Assembly (NCBI RefSeq): GCF_016598535.1
Contig: NZ_CP066779.1
Span: 5,640,053 to 5,704,052, forward strand
Direction of reading: 5' to 3'
DNA: 64,000 nt
Source of the DNA: Rhodococcus sp. P-2
GTDB lineage: Bacteria; Actinomycetota; Actinomycetes; Mycobacteriales; Mycobacteriaceae
Part shown: positions 53,130 through 61,707 of the stretch, in pieces
Layout: every line of letters begins with the position of its first letter
How positions within the stretch are numbered: position 1 is the stretch's first letter
Translations under genes and position numbers: made by a program
Notes under the pieces: generated by a model
Told to the model about the DNA's origin: nothing
The model's database searches: none
The model's input: only the letters and a program-made list of their open reading frames with translations

Positions 53130-53130
53130 C

Positions 53131-54576
53131 ATGTCCAACGTCTCGGATCTTCTCGACTCGGTCCCCAAGGGTCTCTGGCTCGGCGGAAAGCTCGTCCCGG
53201 CCGAGAAGACCTTTGCGGTCTACAACCCGGCAACGGGTGAGGAGCTCGCCCAGGTAGCCGACGCCACCGCTGCCGACGGTATCCGCGCGCTCGACCTCGC
53301 CGCTGCGGCGCAGGAAGACTGGGCGGCCACTCCGGCACGTGTACGCGGCGAGATCCTGCGCACCGCCTTCGAATTGCTGCATGCCCGCGCCGAGGACTTC
53401 GCGCTGATGATGACCCTGGAAATGGGTAAGTCGTTGGCAGAGAGCCGTGGTGAGGTCAACTACGGTGGCGAATTCCTGCGCTGGTTCAGCGAGGAAGCAG
53501 TTCGCATCGGTGGACGTTTCACGCAGGCTCCTGCCGGTAACGGTCGCATCCTGGTCACCAAGGAAGCCGTCGGACCGGTTCTCGCGATCACGCCGTGGAA
53601 CTTCCCGCTCGCGATGGGCACGCGCAAGATCGGGCCGGCGCTGGCTGCCGGTTGCACCATCATCGTCAAGCCCGCCGAGGACACGCCGCTGACCATGCAG
53701 CTCCTCGGTCAGGTGTTCGCCGACGCCGGTCTGCCCGACGGTGTGCTCTCGATCCTCCCGACGTCCGATGCGGCCTCCATCAGCGGACCGCTCATGGAGG
53801 ATTCGCGTCTGCGCAAGGTCACCTTCACCGGCTCCACCGGCGTCGGAAAGCTGTTGGTGCGCAACGCCGCTGACAAGCTGCTCCGCACGTCGATGGAACT
53901 CGGCGGCAATGCGCCGTTCATCGTCTTCGACGACGCCGACATCGACGCAGCTGTCGACGGCGCCATGCTGGCGAAGATGCGCAACGGCGGCGAGGCCTGC
54001 ACCGCGGCCAACCGCATCTACGTCGCCAACTCCGTCCGCGAGGAGTTCACCGACAAGTTCACCGCCAAGGTTGCGGCCTTGAAGGTGGGCGCCGGTGACG
54101 CCGAGGGCACCAACATCGGCCCGCTGATCAACACCAAGCAGCTCGCAACCGTCACCGGACTCGTCGACGACGCCGTGTCCAAGGGTGCTCGCGTTCGCAC
54201 CGGTGGATCGGCACCCGAAGGCCCCGGCTTCTTCTTCACCCCGACCGTTCTGGACCAGGTGCCCGCCGATGCGCGCCTGCTGAAGGAAGAGATCTTCGGA
54301 CCCGTTGCGGCAGTAGTCGGTTTCGACACCGAAGACGAAGCGATCGCGGCGGCGAACAACACCGAGTACGGCCTCGTGGCGTACTTCTACACCCGCGACA
54401 TCGACCGTGCGATGCGCGTTTCGGCCAAGCTGGACACCGGCATGGTCGGCGTCAACCGCGGCGCGATCTCCGATGCTGCGGCGCCGTTCGGTGGCGTCAA
54501 GGAATCGGGCTTCGGTCGTGAAGGCGGAACCGAGGGTATCGACGAGTATCTCGATACCAAGTACGTAGCGCTTTAA
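53131..54576 (+). CDS. gabD: Succinate-semialdehyde dehydrogenase
   Basis: 481 residues, the standard GabD length. Aldehyde dehydrogenase hallmarks: 'ITPWNFPLAM' (cofactor cleft), 'GSTGVGKLL', catalytic Glu in 'MELGGNAPFIVF' and catalytic Cys in 'RNGGEACTAANR'. It oxidises succinate semialdehyde to succinate with NAD(P), completing GABA breakdown. Immediately downstream of gabT and followed by a 20-bp perfect terminator, so gabTD is one transcript. Confidence 0.92.
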   Translation: MSNVSDLLDSVPKGLWLGGKLVPAEKTFAVYNPATGEELAQVADATAADGIRALDLAAAAQEDWAATPARVRGEILRTAFELLHARAEDFALMMTLEMGKSLAESRGEVNYGGEFLRWFSEEAVRIGGRFTQAPAGNGRILVTKEAVGPVLAITPWNFPLAMGTRKIGPALAAGCTIIVKPAEDTPLTMQLLGQVFADAGLPDGVLSILPTSDAASISGPLMEDSRLRKVTFTGSTGVGKLLVRNAADKLLRTSMELGGNAPFIVFDDADIDAAVDGAMLAKMRNGGEACTAANRIYVANSVREEFTDKFTAKVAALKVGAGDAEGTNIGPLINTKQLATVTGLVDDAVSKGARVRTGGSAPEGPGFFFTPTVLDQVPADARLLKEEIFGPVAAVVGFDTEDEAIAAANNTEYGLVAYFYTRDIDRAMRVSAKLDTGMVGVNRGAISDAAAPFGGVKESGFGREGGTEGIDEYLDTKYVAL

Positions 54577-54580
54577 CTTG

Positions 54581-54624
54581 CTGTGCGCCTTTATTAACCG
54601 CGGGCGGTTAATAAAGGCGCACAG
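54581..54624. terminator. 20-bp perfect hairpin terminator
   Basis: CTGTGCGCCTTTATTAACCG with its exact complement around CGGG, between gabD and the convergent flavin reductase gene; its A/T-rich centre gives T-runs in both directions. Confidence 0.88.
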
Positions 54625-54628
54625 TTGT

Positions 54629-55207
54629 CTACTGACCTAACGGAGTGGGGCGGTAGTACTTGCCCTCGTGGTAGAGCAGGGGTGCGGCAGCGGATTCGTC
54701 GTCCTCTTCGGCGTGAACCCGCGTGACGAGTCCGATGACCAGAGTGTGATCTCCGACGGGGATCAGCTGGTCGACCTTGACGCGCATCCAACTGGGGGTG
54801 CCGTGCAGAACCGGCTCCCCGGTGTCCAGTACCGCCCACAGCGACTCGTCTGCAAAACGTTGATCTGCACTTCGCGCAAAGCGCTGGGCCAGATGTTGCT
54901 GATGCTCGCCGAGAAGATGGATCACCAAGGACTCGGCGGCCTTGAGTGCGTTGATGCTCGACGACGTCTCCGCGATGTTGAACGAAACGAGCGGCGGCTC
55001 GAGGGAGACGGACGAGAACGAGGTGGCGGTGAAACCCACCGGGCCGGTACCCGAATCGAGGGTCACGACGGTGACACCTGCGGGGTGGCGGCGAAGCGCT
55101 GCGCGGTAGTCGCCGGCGCAGATGCCGGTGGACAACTCGGGCGTCGCCGCTACTTCGGGGACGTCGGGGGTGGTGTGGCTGGAAACGGCATTCGGCTTGT
55201 CAGACAA
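54629..55207 (-). CDS. Flavin reductase family protein, cysteine-attenuated
   Basis: 192 residues from TTG 55207 with GGAGAG six bases upstream. The core '[33 protein letters not shown]' (key: [30 protein letters not shown]) is the FMN/FAD:NAD(P)H reductase fold (FlaRed/HpaC type). These supply reduced flavin to two-component monooxygenases. The start overlaps the last 8 bases of a cysteine leader peptide, so its expression should rise when cysteine is scarce; this makes it a good partner for sulfur-scavenging monooxygenases such as LLM-type enzymes. Confidence 0.85.
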   Translation of the reverse strand: MSDKPNAVSSHTTPDVPEVAATPELSTGICAGDYRAALRRHPAGVTVVTLDSGTGPVGFTATSFSSVSLEPPLVSFNIAETSSSINALKAAESLVIHLLGEHQQHLAQRFARSADQRFADESLWAVLDTGEPVLHGTPSWMRVKVDQLIPVGDHTLVIGLVTRVHAEEDDESAAAPLLYHEGKYYRPTPLGQ

Positions 55208-55352
55208 CGGGAACTCTCCGGCTGGAACTCGAGGTGTGCGGTGTGGTCGAGGTGACTGCGCTCGGCGTACACAGACATGCGTCGGTGCGGCACAGATCTA
55301 CGTGTCGTCGACGCCAGTGGTTACCGGCCGGGGTCCTGGTTGCAGTGCACAT
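55200..55352 (-). CDS. Cysteine-responsive leader peptide overlapping the flavin reductase gene
   Basis: 50 residues beginning [13 protein letters not shown] and containing [15 protein letters not shown], the same RRHVDLCR core as the leader at 21396, with clustered Cys codons. The stop TGA at 55200-55202 overlaps the TTG start of the flavin reductase by eight bases, so termination and reinitiation are coupled. A TATAGT hexamer ends 10 bases before the ATG, suggesting a nearly leaderless transcript, as known for mycobacterial cysteine attenuators. No Shine-Dalgarno is needed in that mode. Confidence 0.8.
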   Translation of the reverse strand: MCTATRTPAGNHWRRRHVDLCRTDACLCTPSAVTSTTPHTSSSSRRVPVV

Positions 55353-55415
55353 GGTGCGTCCAACTATAGGTGGACGCACGTCTGAGTGGGTTCGGACCGG
55401 GTTGGCTGAAGCGCG

Positions 55416-55889
55416 TCAGTCCATGTCGACGGCGAGGCCGGCGGTGATTCGGAGGAGCTCGGAGTACGTCGTGCGAAAGACCGTGTTCGGGTGCCCGGCG
55501 GCCGCCCACAACTCGGGGTACTGCTCGAGGGCGGTATCGATGTAGGTGGGCAGGTTGGTGGGATGCCCGAGTGGCGCGACCCCACCGATCGGCTGACCTG
55601 TCGCCGACTTCGCCATTTCCAGCGGCGCCCGCGTGAGCTTGCCTTCGAGGCGTTCTCCGGTTGCTTTCAGGTTGACCTGATGTGCGCCCGACACCAGCAG
55701 CAGGACCGGGTCGTCGTCGAGAAGGAACACGAGCGACTTGGTGATCGCGCCTACCTCCACCCCGACGGCCGCCGCTGCCTCGGCCGCGGTGTGCGTGGCT
55801 TCGGGCTGCGTGACGATGACGCCGTGGTGACCCCGCGAGATCAGTGTTTCGGCGACGTGCGAGGCGTTGGGGTGGAGGAGGCTCGTCAT
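55416..55889 (-). CDS. YbaK/EbsC-type aminoacyl-tRNA deacylase
   Basis: 157 residues. The pattern 'GAITKSLVFLLDDDPVLLLVSGAHQVN' (with the conserved Lys in ITKSLVF) and 'GQPIGGVAPLGHPTNLP' (the GGVxPLGH loop) mark the YbaK/ProX family, which hydrolyses mischarged tRNA such as Cys- or Ala-tRNAPro. Lies 15 bases downstream of the DUF3533 protein gene on the same strand. Confidence 0.88.
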   Translation of the reverse strand: MTSLLHPNASHVAETLISRGHHGVIVTQPEATHTAAEAAAAVGVEVGAITKSLVFLLDDDPVLLLVSGAHQVNLKATGERLEGKLTRAPLEMAKSATGQPIGGVAPLGHPTNLPTYIDTALEQYPELWAAAGHPNTVFRTTYSELLRITAGLAVDMD

Positions 55890-55904
55890 GAGTTCAGACT
55901 AGGA

Positions 55905-57008
55905 CTAGTCGGCGTTCGCCACAGCTGGAGTCGGCGTCGTGTCGGTGGACTTTCGGTTACGACGGATCGTGAAGCCGAACAGCATGACCGCACCGATCAG
56001 CGCGTACAGGAAGAGCGTCAGAGCAGGCTGGCCGACGCCGACGTTGTTGAAGTAGACGATGCTTCGCACGCCTTCGGTTCCGGCGCCGGGTGTGATCCAT
56101 CGGCCGATGGCGGCATAGAACGACGGAATCACGTTGGAGCCGAATGCGCCTCCCGCACTGGGATTGCCGAGGATCACGAAGACGGCGATGGCCAGCGGGA
56201 CTGCCAGAACGCCGATGGCGGCGCGCAATCCGAGCGTGAACATGGCGGTGCCGAACACCACGGCTGTTCCCAGGATCCAGAGCGGGAACCAGTGGCCGGC
56301 GAAAGTTCCGAGCACGTGCGAGGTGATGAGGGCGCCGAGGGCTCCCGAGATGATCGAGTAGATCGCGATCACGCCCGTGTGTGCGCCGGCCTGGCGGAGG
56401 GTCTTCGGCGCACCGATGAACAGTCCGATGGCTGCCGCGAGGAGATAGCCGCCGACGACCCAGCCGACCGAGAGGTAGAAGCCGGAGAGGCCGCGGTTGT
56501 CGTGCGCTCCGACGGGGATCTCGTCGCGGACGACGAACTGTCGGTCCTGCGTCGCCTCGACCTTCGTGAACACCGCTTCGAGTGACGACGCGATGGAGCT
56601 GCCGCCCGCGCTCGCGGTGATCAGGGTGTCCGGTCCGGCCGGATTGATGACAAACGCGCCCTGGATCTCGCGGTCGTTGATCATGCGTCGAGCGGTCGCC
56701 GTGCTGTCGACCACCTGAGCGTCGAGCGGGCTGCCGTCGATGGCGTTGAGTTTGTCGGCGATCTGCTGGTCCATACCGTCGGGTGTGCCCTGATCGGCGA
56801 TGACCGCGATTTCGATGTCTCGCGGAGTGGGCTGATGGAAGGCGGCGACGTAGCTGAGGATGAAGCCCATCTGCAGCAGGAGCACGCCGACGAACAGCGC
56901 GGCCATCACCTTGGGTGCGCCGTACTTCACGAGCAGATTGTCGTGGTGGTGTTCGTCGTGGGTGGAGCTGTTGTCTGGTGCGGCGTGTGCCGGATGCGTA
57001 GTGGTCAC
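55905..57008 (-). CDS. ABC-2-like/DUF3533 membrane protein
   Basis: 367 residues: a His-rich N-terminus (THDEHHHD), one membrane helix at about 33-55, a large extracytoplasmic domain (about 60-175, 'IEIAVIADQGTPDGMDQQIADKL' region), then five more helices in the C-terminal half. This one-plus-five arrangement is that of YhgE/Pip-like and DUF3533 proteins, related to ABC-2 exporter permeases. Divergent from a TetR gene with operator dyads between, so probably TetR-controlled. Function unknown. Confidence 0.75.
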   Translation of the reverse strand: MTTTHPAHAAPDNSSTHDEHHHDNLLVKYGAPKVMAALFVGVLLLQMGFILSYVAAFHQPTPRDIEIAVIADQGTPDGMDQQIADKLNAIDGSPLDAQVVDSTATARRMINDREIQGAFVINPAGPDTLITASAGGSSIASSLEAVFTKVEATQDRQFVVRDEIPVGAHDNRGLSGFYLSVGWVVGGYLLAAAIGLFIGAPKTLRQAGAHTGVIAIYSIISGALGALITSHVLGTFAGHWFPLWILGTAVVFGTAMFTLGLRAAIGVLAVPLAIAVFVILGNPSAGGAFGSNVIPSFYAAIGRWITPGAGTEGVRSIVYFNNVGVGQPALTLFLYALIGAVMLFGFTIRRNRKSTDTTPTPAVANAD

Positions 57009-57046
57009 GAAAGAGTCCTGATCTTGTCGAAAGTAAAGAGCTTGTC

Positions 57047-57076
57047 AATACCCGAGGTATTGAATACTCTAGGTAT
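57047..57076. promoter_or_regulatory. Twin TetR operator half-dyads
   Basis: AATACCCGAGGTATT (57047-57061, perfect dyad) is followed after one base by AATACTCTAGGTAT, a related second copy. The second ends two bases before the GTG of the TetR gene, so bound protein would block its transcript directly. Confidence 0.7.
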
Positions 57077-57077
57077 C

Positions 57078-57719
57078 GTGACTGAATCTCGTCAACCGGA
57101 CTGGACGCCGGTAACCCGCCCCGGACGCGACGTGGTGCGGCAAAGACTGCTCGACGCTGCGGCGGAAGAGTTTGCGGAGCGCGGATTCAGTGCTGCACGT
57201 CTCACTGAAGTTGCTCGCCGAGCGGGCTTCACCAAGGGGGCTGTCTACTCCAACTTCGAGTCGAAACAGGATCTGTTCGCAGAACTGTTCGCGCAACGGT
57301 CTCTGGAACTGGCCGGCCGTGTGCTCGCCGAGATCGCCGGGATGAACCCGGCCGATGCGGCGGGCAAAGGTGGCGAGGCCATTGCGACGTGGATGGTCGA
57401 CGACCCGGGGTGGTCACTGCTCGTCCTCGAATTCGGAGTGCTCGCCGGGCGTGATCCGCAGATCGCTCAGGCGTACTTACGTGAGCGCCGCCACTTGCGC
57501 AGCCAACTCGTGGAGTTGATCGGCGAACGTGCCCGTGAATGGGGAGTGGACGATTCCTTCGATGTGCGGACCACCGCAATCTCGTTGATGGCCTTGATAT
57601 CCGGGCTCGTTCTCGAACACTCGGTGGATCCGGAAGAAGTTGATCAGAGCGTCATGGGTGCCGCCGTGACGGCACTCTTCGCCGGTGCCGTCGCACGGGC
57701 AGGATTGCCCGCAGTCTGA
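57078..57719 (+). CDS. TetR family transcriptional regulator
   Basis: 213 residues from GTG 57078; the open frame upstream overlaps the divergent gene antisense. Helix-turn-helix: 'RQRLLDAAAEEFAERGFSAARLTEVARRAGFTKGAVYSNFESKQDLF' (key: LLDAAAEEFAERGF, GFTKGAVYSNFESKQDL), typical of TetR proteins with the YxNFxSK helix. The start codon lies directly beside the operator, consistent with autoregulation and repression of the divergent DUF3533 gene. Ligand unknown. Confidence 0.85.
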   Translation: MTESRQPDWTPVTRPGRDVVRQRLLDAAAEEFAERGFSAARLTEVARRAGFTKGAVYSNFESKQDLFAELFAQRSLELAGRVLAEIAGMNPADAAGKGGEAIATWMVDDPGWSLLVLEFGVLAGRDPQIAQAYLRERRHLRSQLVELIGERAREWGVDDSFDVRTTAISLMALISGLVLEHSVDPEEVDQSVMGAAVTALFAGAVARAGLPAV

Positions 57720-57767
57720 GTTGCTCGGTTGACAGGCAACAGATTTGAGAACTACCCTCGGGGTGCA

Positions 57768-57916
57768 GTACCTCGTTAGGTGAGGCTTCTGCACGAACAC
57801 AGGCCACTGATCTCACGACGTCGAGAGACGCCCAAGGTTAGGACAGATCTCCCCGGCTTAAGGGGTGATCCAAAGTGGCTTCCCGGATTCGATCGGGACA
57901 CGTCGTGCAGTGCCAA
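57768..57916 (+). promoter_or_regulatory. M-box (ykoK) magnesium riboswitch
   Basis: The conserved M-box landmarks occur in order: CGTTAGGTGAGGCTTCTG, CACAGGCCACTG, GACGTCGAGAGACGCCCAAGG and later GTGGCTTCCCGG..GTCGTGCAGTGCC. These match the ykoK consensus from memory. M-boxes sense Mg2+ and turn off Mg importers when it is plentiful. It lies 366 bases before the MgtA-type ATPase gene, which with MgtC makes a magnesium-limitation operon. Confidence 0.92.
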
Positions 57917-58063
57917 AACTCGGACGTGGAGGTGTTTTCGCAGCTTGATGCCGGTTTCTTCCGGCGAAGGCGAGAGTACGTCGATATTCGGTTCTCCTGA
58001 CGTGTGCTGTGCGCACACAATTGTGGCGTCATCGGACGCCCTAACTTTCAGGAGGTGACCATC

Positions 58064-58150
58064 GTGGACGACCCGCCGAGTCGATATTCGACCCATCCTT
58101 CTGTTCTTGCCGACGATGCTCACCCCGGTCTTTTGCTCTTCAGTCACTGA
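58064..58150 (+). CDS. Short upstream ORF between M-box and mgtA, MgtL-like
   Basis: 28 codons from GTG 58064 with a near-ideal AGGAGGTGACC site: MDDPPSRYSTHP then SVLADDAHPGLLLFSH. The acidic/proline opening recalls enterobacterial MgtL (as I remember, MEPDPTPLP...), where Asp/Glu-Pro runs destabilise ribosomes at low Mg2+ and so induce mgtA. A hairpin (GGCGTC-ATCG-GACGCC, 58025-58040) sits just before its ribosome site. It may be a translated Mg sensor acting after the M-box; it could also be a short decoy. The 58151-58281 stretch after it has no further gene. Confidence 0.6.
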   Translation: MDDPPSRYSTHPSVLADDAHPGLLLFSH

Positions 58151-58281
58151 CTCTGTGCATCCTCGGTTTCATCTGCGCGGCTCGCCGCGTCCGCTGACGA
58201 CTTCCATTGTCGCTCAGCGCATTCTGCTGCCCTCATGTACTGGCATGGTCAGGCGTGTTCGGGCAGCCGAGGAGATTCGTC

Positions 58282-60975
58282 ATGTCATTTTCCGTTCTCG
58301 CATTGCGGCCACGGCCCACGAGAAACAGCGCACAACAAGCACATTCAACGGTCCTGGCCAAGGAAAGCGCACAGGAATTGGTCGACTACTCGGCTTCGGA
58401 CACGCGCACCGTTCTCGCAGATCTGACCACGACGGCCAACGGCCTTCGCGACGATCAGATCGACGATCTTCGTCGGCAACACGGGCGCAACGATGTCCGC
58501 CACGACCGCCCGGCACCGGCGATCGTGCAGTTCGCGCAAGCCTTCAAGAATCCGTTCATCCTGATCCTGGTGTTCCTCGCCCTGATCATGGTGGGGACCG
58601 ACGTGGTCTGGGCGGACCCCGAGGACGGTCCCTCCTACGAGGGCATCATCACTCTCGGGTTGATGATCTTTGTCAGTGTCTCACTGAGGTTCTGGCAGGA
58701 ATACCGTTCGAGTCGCGCCGCCGAGGCGCTCAAGGCGATGGTCACGACGACCGTCGCGGCCACCCGCAAGATCAACAACACCGTGGTCACGGCGGAGATT
58801 CCGATCGAGCAACTACTGCCAGGTGACGTGGTCCAGCTTGCCGCCGGGGACATGATCCCGGCCGATGTCCGCATCATTCGGGCCAAGGATCTACAGGTCA
58901 ATCAGTCCATGCTCAGCGGTGAATCGATGCCGGCCGAGAAGTCGGCGGAACCGTCGTCGGGAATCGACGTCGATCGGCTGCTCGAAGCCGAGAACATCGG
59001 GTTCATGGGTACTTCCGTCGTGTCGGGCAGCGGCACCGCCGTCGCGGTGCACACGGGCAAGCGGACCTACTTCGGTGCCATGACAGCACAATTGGCCTCC
59101 AAGCGACCCGAAACCAGCTTCGACGTCGGGGTGCGCAGCGTCAGCTACCTGCTGATCAAGTTCATGCTGATCATGGTTCCCGCGGTGTTCGTCATCAACG
59201 GACTGACCAAGGACTGGAGCCAAGCACTACTCTTCGGCGTCGCAACCGCAGTGGGGTTGACTCCGGAAATGTTGCCGCTCATCGTGACTGCGAACCTGGC
59301 CAAGGGTGCGCTTCACATGTCGCGCAAGAAGGTGATCGTCAAGCAGATCAACGCGATTCAGAACTTCGGCGCCATGGACGTTCTGTGCACGGACAAGACC
59401 GGAACTCTCACCGAGGACCGCATCGTTCTCGGTGAACATCTCGATACTGCCGGACGCAAGTCCGAGGACGTGTTGCGGCTCGCGGCAGTCAATTCCGTGA
59501 ATCAGACCGGATTGCGCAGTCTTCTCGACGACGCGGTGATCGAGGCCGCCGGTCCCGAAGTGATCGAGGAGATCTCGCGTCGGCACGGGTTGGTGGACGA
59601 GATTCCCTTCGACTTCAAGCGTCGTCGGCTCTCGGTGGTGGTCGATCACGGTGACGCCGATCTGATCGTCACCAAAGGTGCAGTGGAAGAGCTTCTTTCG
59701 GTCTGTGAATCGGTTGAACTGGACGGGGTGACCCACCAGTTGACGCCGGGATGGCTGGCCCGAGTCGACCGACTGGTCGCGGAACTGAACGGTCAGGGTA
59801 AGCGAGTGCTTGCGGTGGCGACCAAGGTCGTTGTCGACGAACAGCGACGCGAGTACTCAACTGCCGATGAAGAGGGCATGACCCTGGTCGGGTTGCTGGC
59901 CTTCCTCGACCCGCCGAAGGAATCTGCGGCCGGGGCGATCGAAGCTCTCGCGAGTCACGGCGTCGCCGTGAAGGTGGTGACGGGTGACAACGAACTGGTC
60001 GCCGAAACCGTCTGCGGCAAAGTCGGTATCGACGTGGGAACTGTTGTGTCCGGCGCCGAGATCGAAGCGTTGAGCGACGACGCCCTCGACGAGTTGGTGC
60101 AACGGACAACCGTCTTCGCGAAGACGGATCCGATGCAGAAGGCACGCATTGTCGAATCGCTGCGGCGGGTCGGCCACACGGTTGGTTTCCTCGGTGACGG
60201 TGTCAACGACGCACCCGCACTTCGGGCCGCGGACGTCGGGATCTCCGTCGACACAGCGGCGGACATCGCCCGCGAATCCGCGGACATCATCTTGCTGGAG
60301 AAGGACCTCGGCGTACTCGAACAAGGAGTCATCGAAGGGCGTCGCACCTTCGGAAACATCCAGAAGTACATCAAGATGACTGCGTCGTCGAACTTCGGGA
60401 ACGTCTTCTCGGTGCTCGTCGCCAGTGCGTTGCTGCCGTTCATCCCCATGATTCCCGTAGTTCTGTTGTTGCAGAACCTGATCTACGATCTCTCGATGCT
60501 CACGATCCCGTGGGACCGTGTCGACGACGACTTCCTCGCGAAGCCACGCAAGTGGGAGACCAAGAGCCTTCGTCGGTTCATGGTGTTCATCGGCCCGATC
60601 AGTTCGATCTTCGACATCTCGACCTTCGCGCTGATGTGGTTCGTGTTCGCCGCCAACTCTCCCGAGCATGCGGCATTGTTCCAATCGGGTTGGTTCATCG
60701 AGTCGTTGATCTCACAGACGCTGATCGTTCACATGATCCGCACCCGCAAGATCCCGTTCATCCAGTCGCGTGCTTCGCTACCGGTACTGCTTAGCACGGG
60801 TGCCGCCTGCGTCTTCGCGCTGGCGTTCCCGTTCACGTCCTGGGGTCATTCCCTCGGGTTGGTTTCACTGCCGTGGAACTACTTCCCGTGGCTGGTCCTC
60901 ACTCTCGCGGCATACTGCGTCGTCACGCAGGTGGCCAAGGGAATGTTCATCCGTCGATTCGCGACCTGGCTCTAG
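58282..60975 (+). CDS. mgtA: Magnesium-translocating P-type ATPase (MgtA type)
   Basis: 897 residues from ATG 58282 (GAGGAG upstream); earlier in-frame ATG 58207 is not supported. P-type ATPase marks: 'DKTGTLT' phosphorylation loop, 'MLSGES' actuator (SGES, near 215-220), 'GDGVNDAPALR' hinge, and the N-terminal actuator start typical of P3B Mg pumps. About ten membrane helices. It imports Mg2+ with ATP. Downstream of the M-box and the short ORF, and followed nine bases later by mgtC, so one operon for Mg limitation. Confidence 0.9.
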   Translation: MSFSVLALRPRPTRNSAQQAHSTVLAKESAQELVDYSASDTRTVLADLTTTANGLRDDQIDDLRRQHGRNDVRHDRPAPAIVQFAQAFKNPFILILVFLALIMVGTDVVWADPEDGPSYEGIITLGLMIFVSVSLRFWQEYRSSRAAEALKAMVTTTVAATRKINNTVVTAEIPIEQLLPGDVVQLAAGDMIPADVRIIRAKDLQVNQSMLSGESMPAEKSAEPSSGIDVDRLLEAENIGFMGTSVVSGSGTAVAVHTGKRTYFGAMTAQLASKRPETSFDVGVRSVSYLLIKFMLIMVPAVFVINGLTKDWSQALLFGVATAVGLTPEMLPLIVTANLAKGALHMSRKKVIVKQINAIQNFGAMDVLCTDKTGTLTEDRIVLGEHLDTAGRKSEDVLRLAAVNSVNQTGLRSLLDDAVIEAAGPEVIEEISRRHGLVDEIPFDFKRRRLSVVVDHGDADLIVTKGAVEELLSVCESVELDGVTHQLTPGWLARVDRLVAELNGQGKRVLAVATKVVVDEQRREYSTADEEGMTLVGLLAFLDPPKESAAGAIEALASHGVAVKVVTGDNELVAETVCGKVGIDVGTVVSGAEIEALSDDALDELVQRTTVFAKTDPMQKARIVESLRRVGHTVGFLGDGVNDAPALRAADVGISVDTAADIARESADIILLEKDLGVLEQGVIEGRRTFGNIQKYIKMTASSNFGNVFSVLVASALLPFIPMIPVVLLLQNLIYDLSMLTIPWDRVDDDFLAKPRKWETKSLRRFMVFIGPISSIFDISTFALMWFVFAANSPEHAALFQSGWFIESLISQTLIVHMIRTRKIPFIQSRASLPVLLSTGAACVFALAFPFTSWGHSLGLVSLPWNYFPWLVLTLAAYCVVTQVAKGMFIRRFATWL

Positions 60976-60984
60976 GAGTTCACC

Positions 60985-61689
60985 GTGGAAATCCACGTCA
61001 TCCTTGTGCGGATAGCGCTCGGACTCGTCCTCGGCGCTGCCGTCGGGATCGAAAGGCAATGGCGCGCAAGGATGGCGGGTCTGCGAACCAACGCGTTGGT
61101 GAGCTTGGGTGCGACGCTCTTCGTGATCATGGGCGCGTACGGGTTTGAGGGGCCGGACGCTGATCCGACGCGCGTCGCAGCGCAGATCGTCTCGGGGATC
61201 GGCTTCCTCGGTGCCGGGGTGATCATGAAGCAGGGAGCCTCGGTCACGGGCCTGAACACCGCCGCAACCTTGTGGGCCACGGCCGCCGTCGGCGCGCTGG
61301 CCGGCGGCGGAATGTACTGGGTGGCGGTGTTCGGAGCCGGTGCGATCATGTTGGCGAACACGCTGTTGAGGCCGTTGGGCCGGATGATGGATCACCAGCC
61401 TGCCCGCACCGGGCGCGAGGAACCGCCGGCTGATTACACCTTCGAGGTGACCTGCCACGGTGACGCCGAAGCCCACATCAGAGGGCTTACCGTGCAGTCC
61501 ATTTCGAGGCCGGAGTTCCAACTGCGGTCAGTGCAGTCCTTCGACATCCCGGACAGCGACCGCGTGCGGGTGGTGGCCGAACTGGCTGCGGCGGAGCGTG
61601 ACGACGGACTTCTGGAATCCGCCGTCAGCCGGCTTAGCCTGGAACCGTTGGTAACTCACGTTCGGTGGGAGGTGGAGCCGTCGAAGTAG
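60985..61689 (+). CDS. mgtC: MgtC/SapB family membrane protein
   Basis: 234 residues from GTG 60985, TAGGAG upstream. Five membrane helices with the family marks 'GAAVGIERQWRARMAGLRTNALVSLGATLF' (key: GIERQWR, AGLRTNALVSLGA) and 'IVSGIGFLGAGVIMKQG', then a soluble C-terminal ACT-like domain (about 145-234). MgtC inhibits the F-type ATP synthase and supports survival at low Mg2+, in macrophages for intracellular species. Co-transcribed with mgtA. Confidence 0.88.
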   Translation: MEIHVILVRIALGLVLGAAVGIERQWRARMAGLRTNALVSLGATLFVIMGAYGFEGPDADPTRVAAQIVSGIGFLGAGVIMKQGASVTGLNTAATLWATAAVGALAGGGMYWVAVFGAGAIMLANTLLRPLGRMMDHQPARTGREEPPADYTFEVTCHGDAEAHIRGLTVQSISRPEFQLRSVQSFDIPDSDRVRVVAELAAAERDDGLLESAVSRLSLEPLVTHVRWEVEPSK

Positions 61690-61707
61690 ATTCGAGGTCT
61701 CGGTCAG

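Noticed and set aside
51633..53168. 511-codon open frame on the minus strand
   Set aside because: Antisense to gabT; Asp/Gly/Val-rich shadow translation.
56835..57077. N-terminal extension of the TetR gene at 57078
   Set aside because: It is antisense of the divergent DUF3533 gene and crosses the operator; helix-turn-helix begins soon after GTG 57078.
58207..58281. Upstream in-frame ATG as mgtA start
   Set aside because: No ribosome site, non-conserved Cys/His-rich extension; ATG 58282 has GAGGAG at good spacing.
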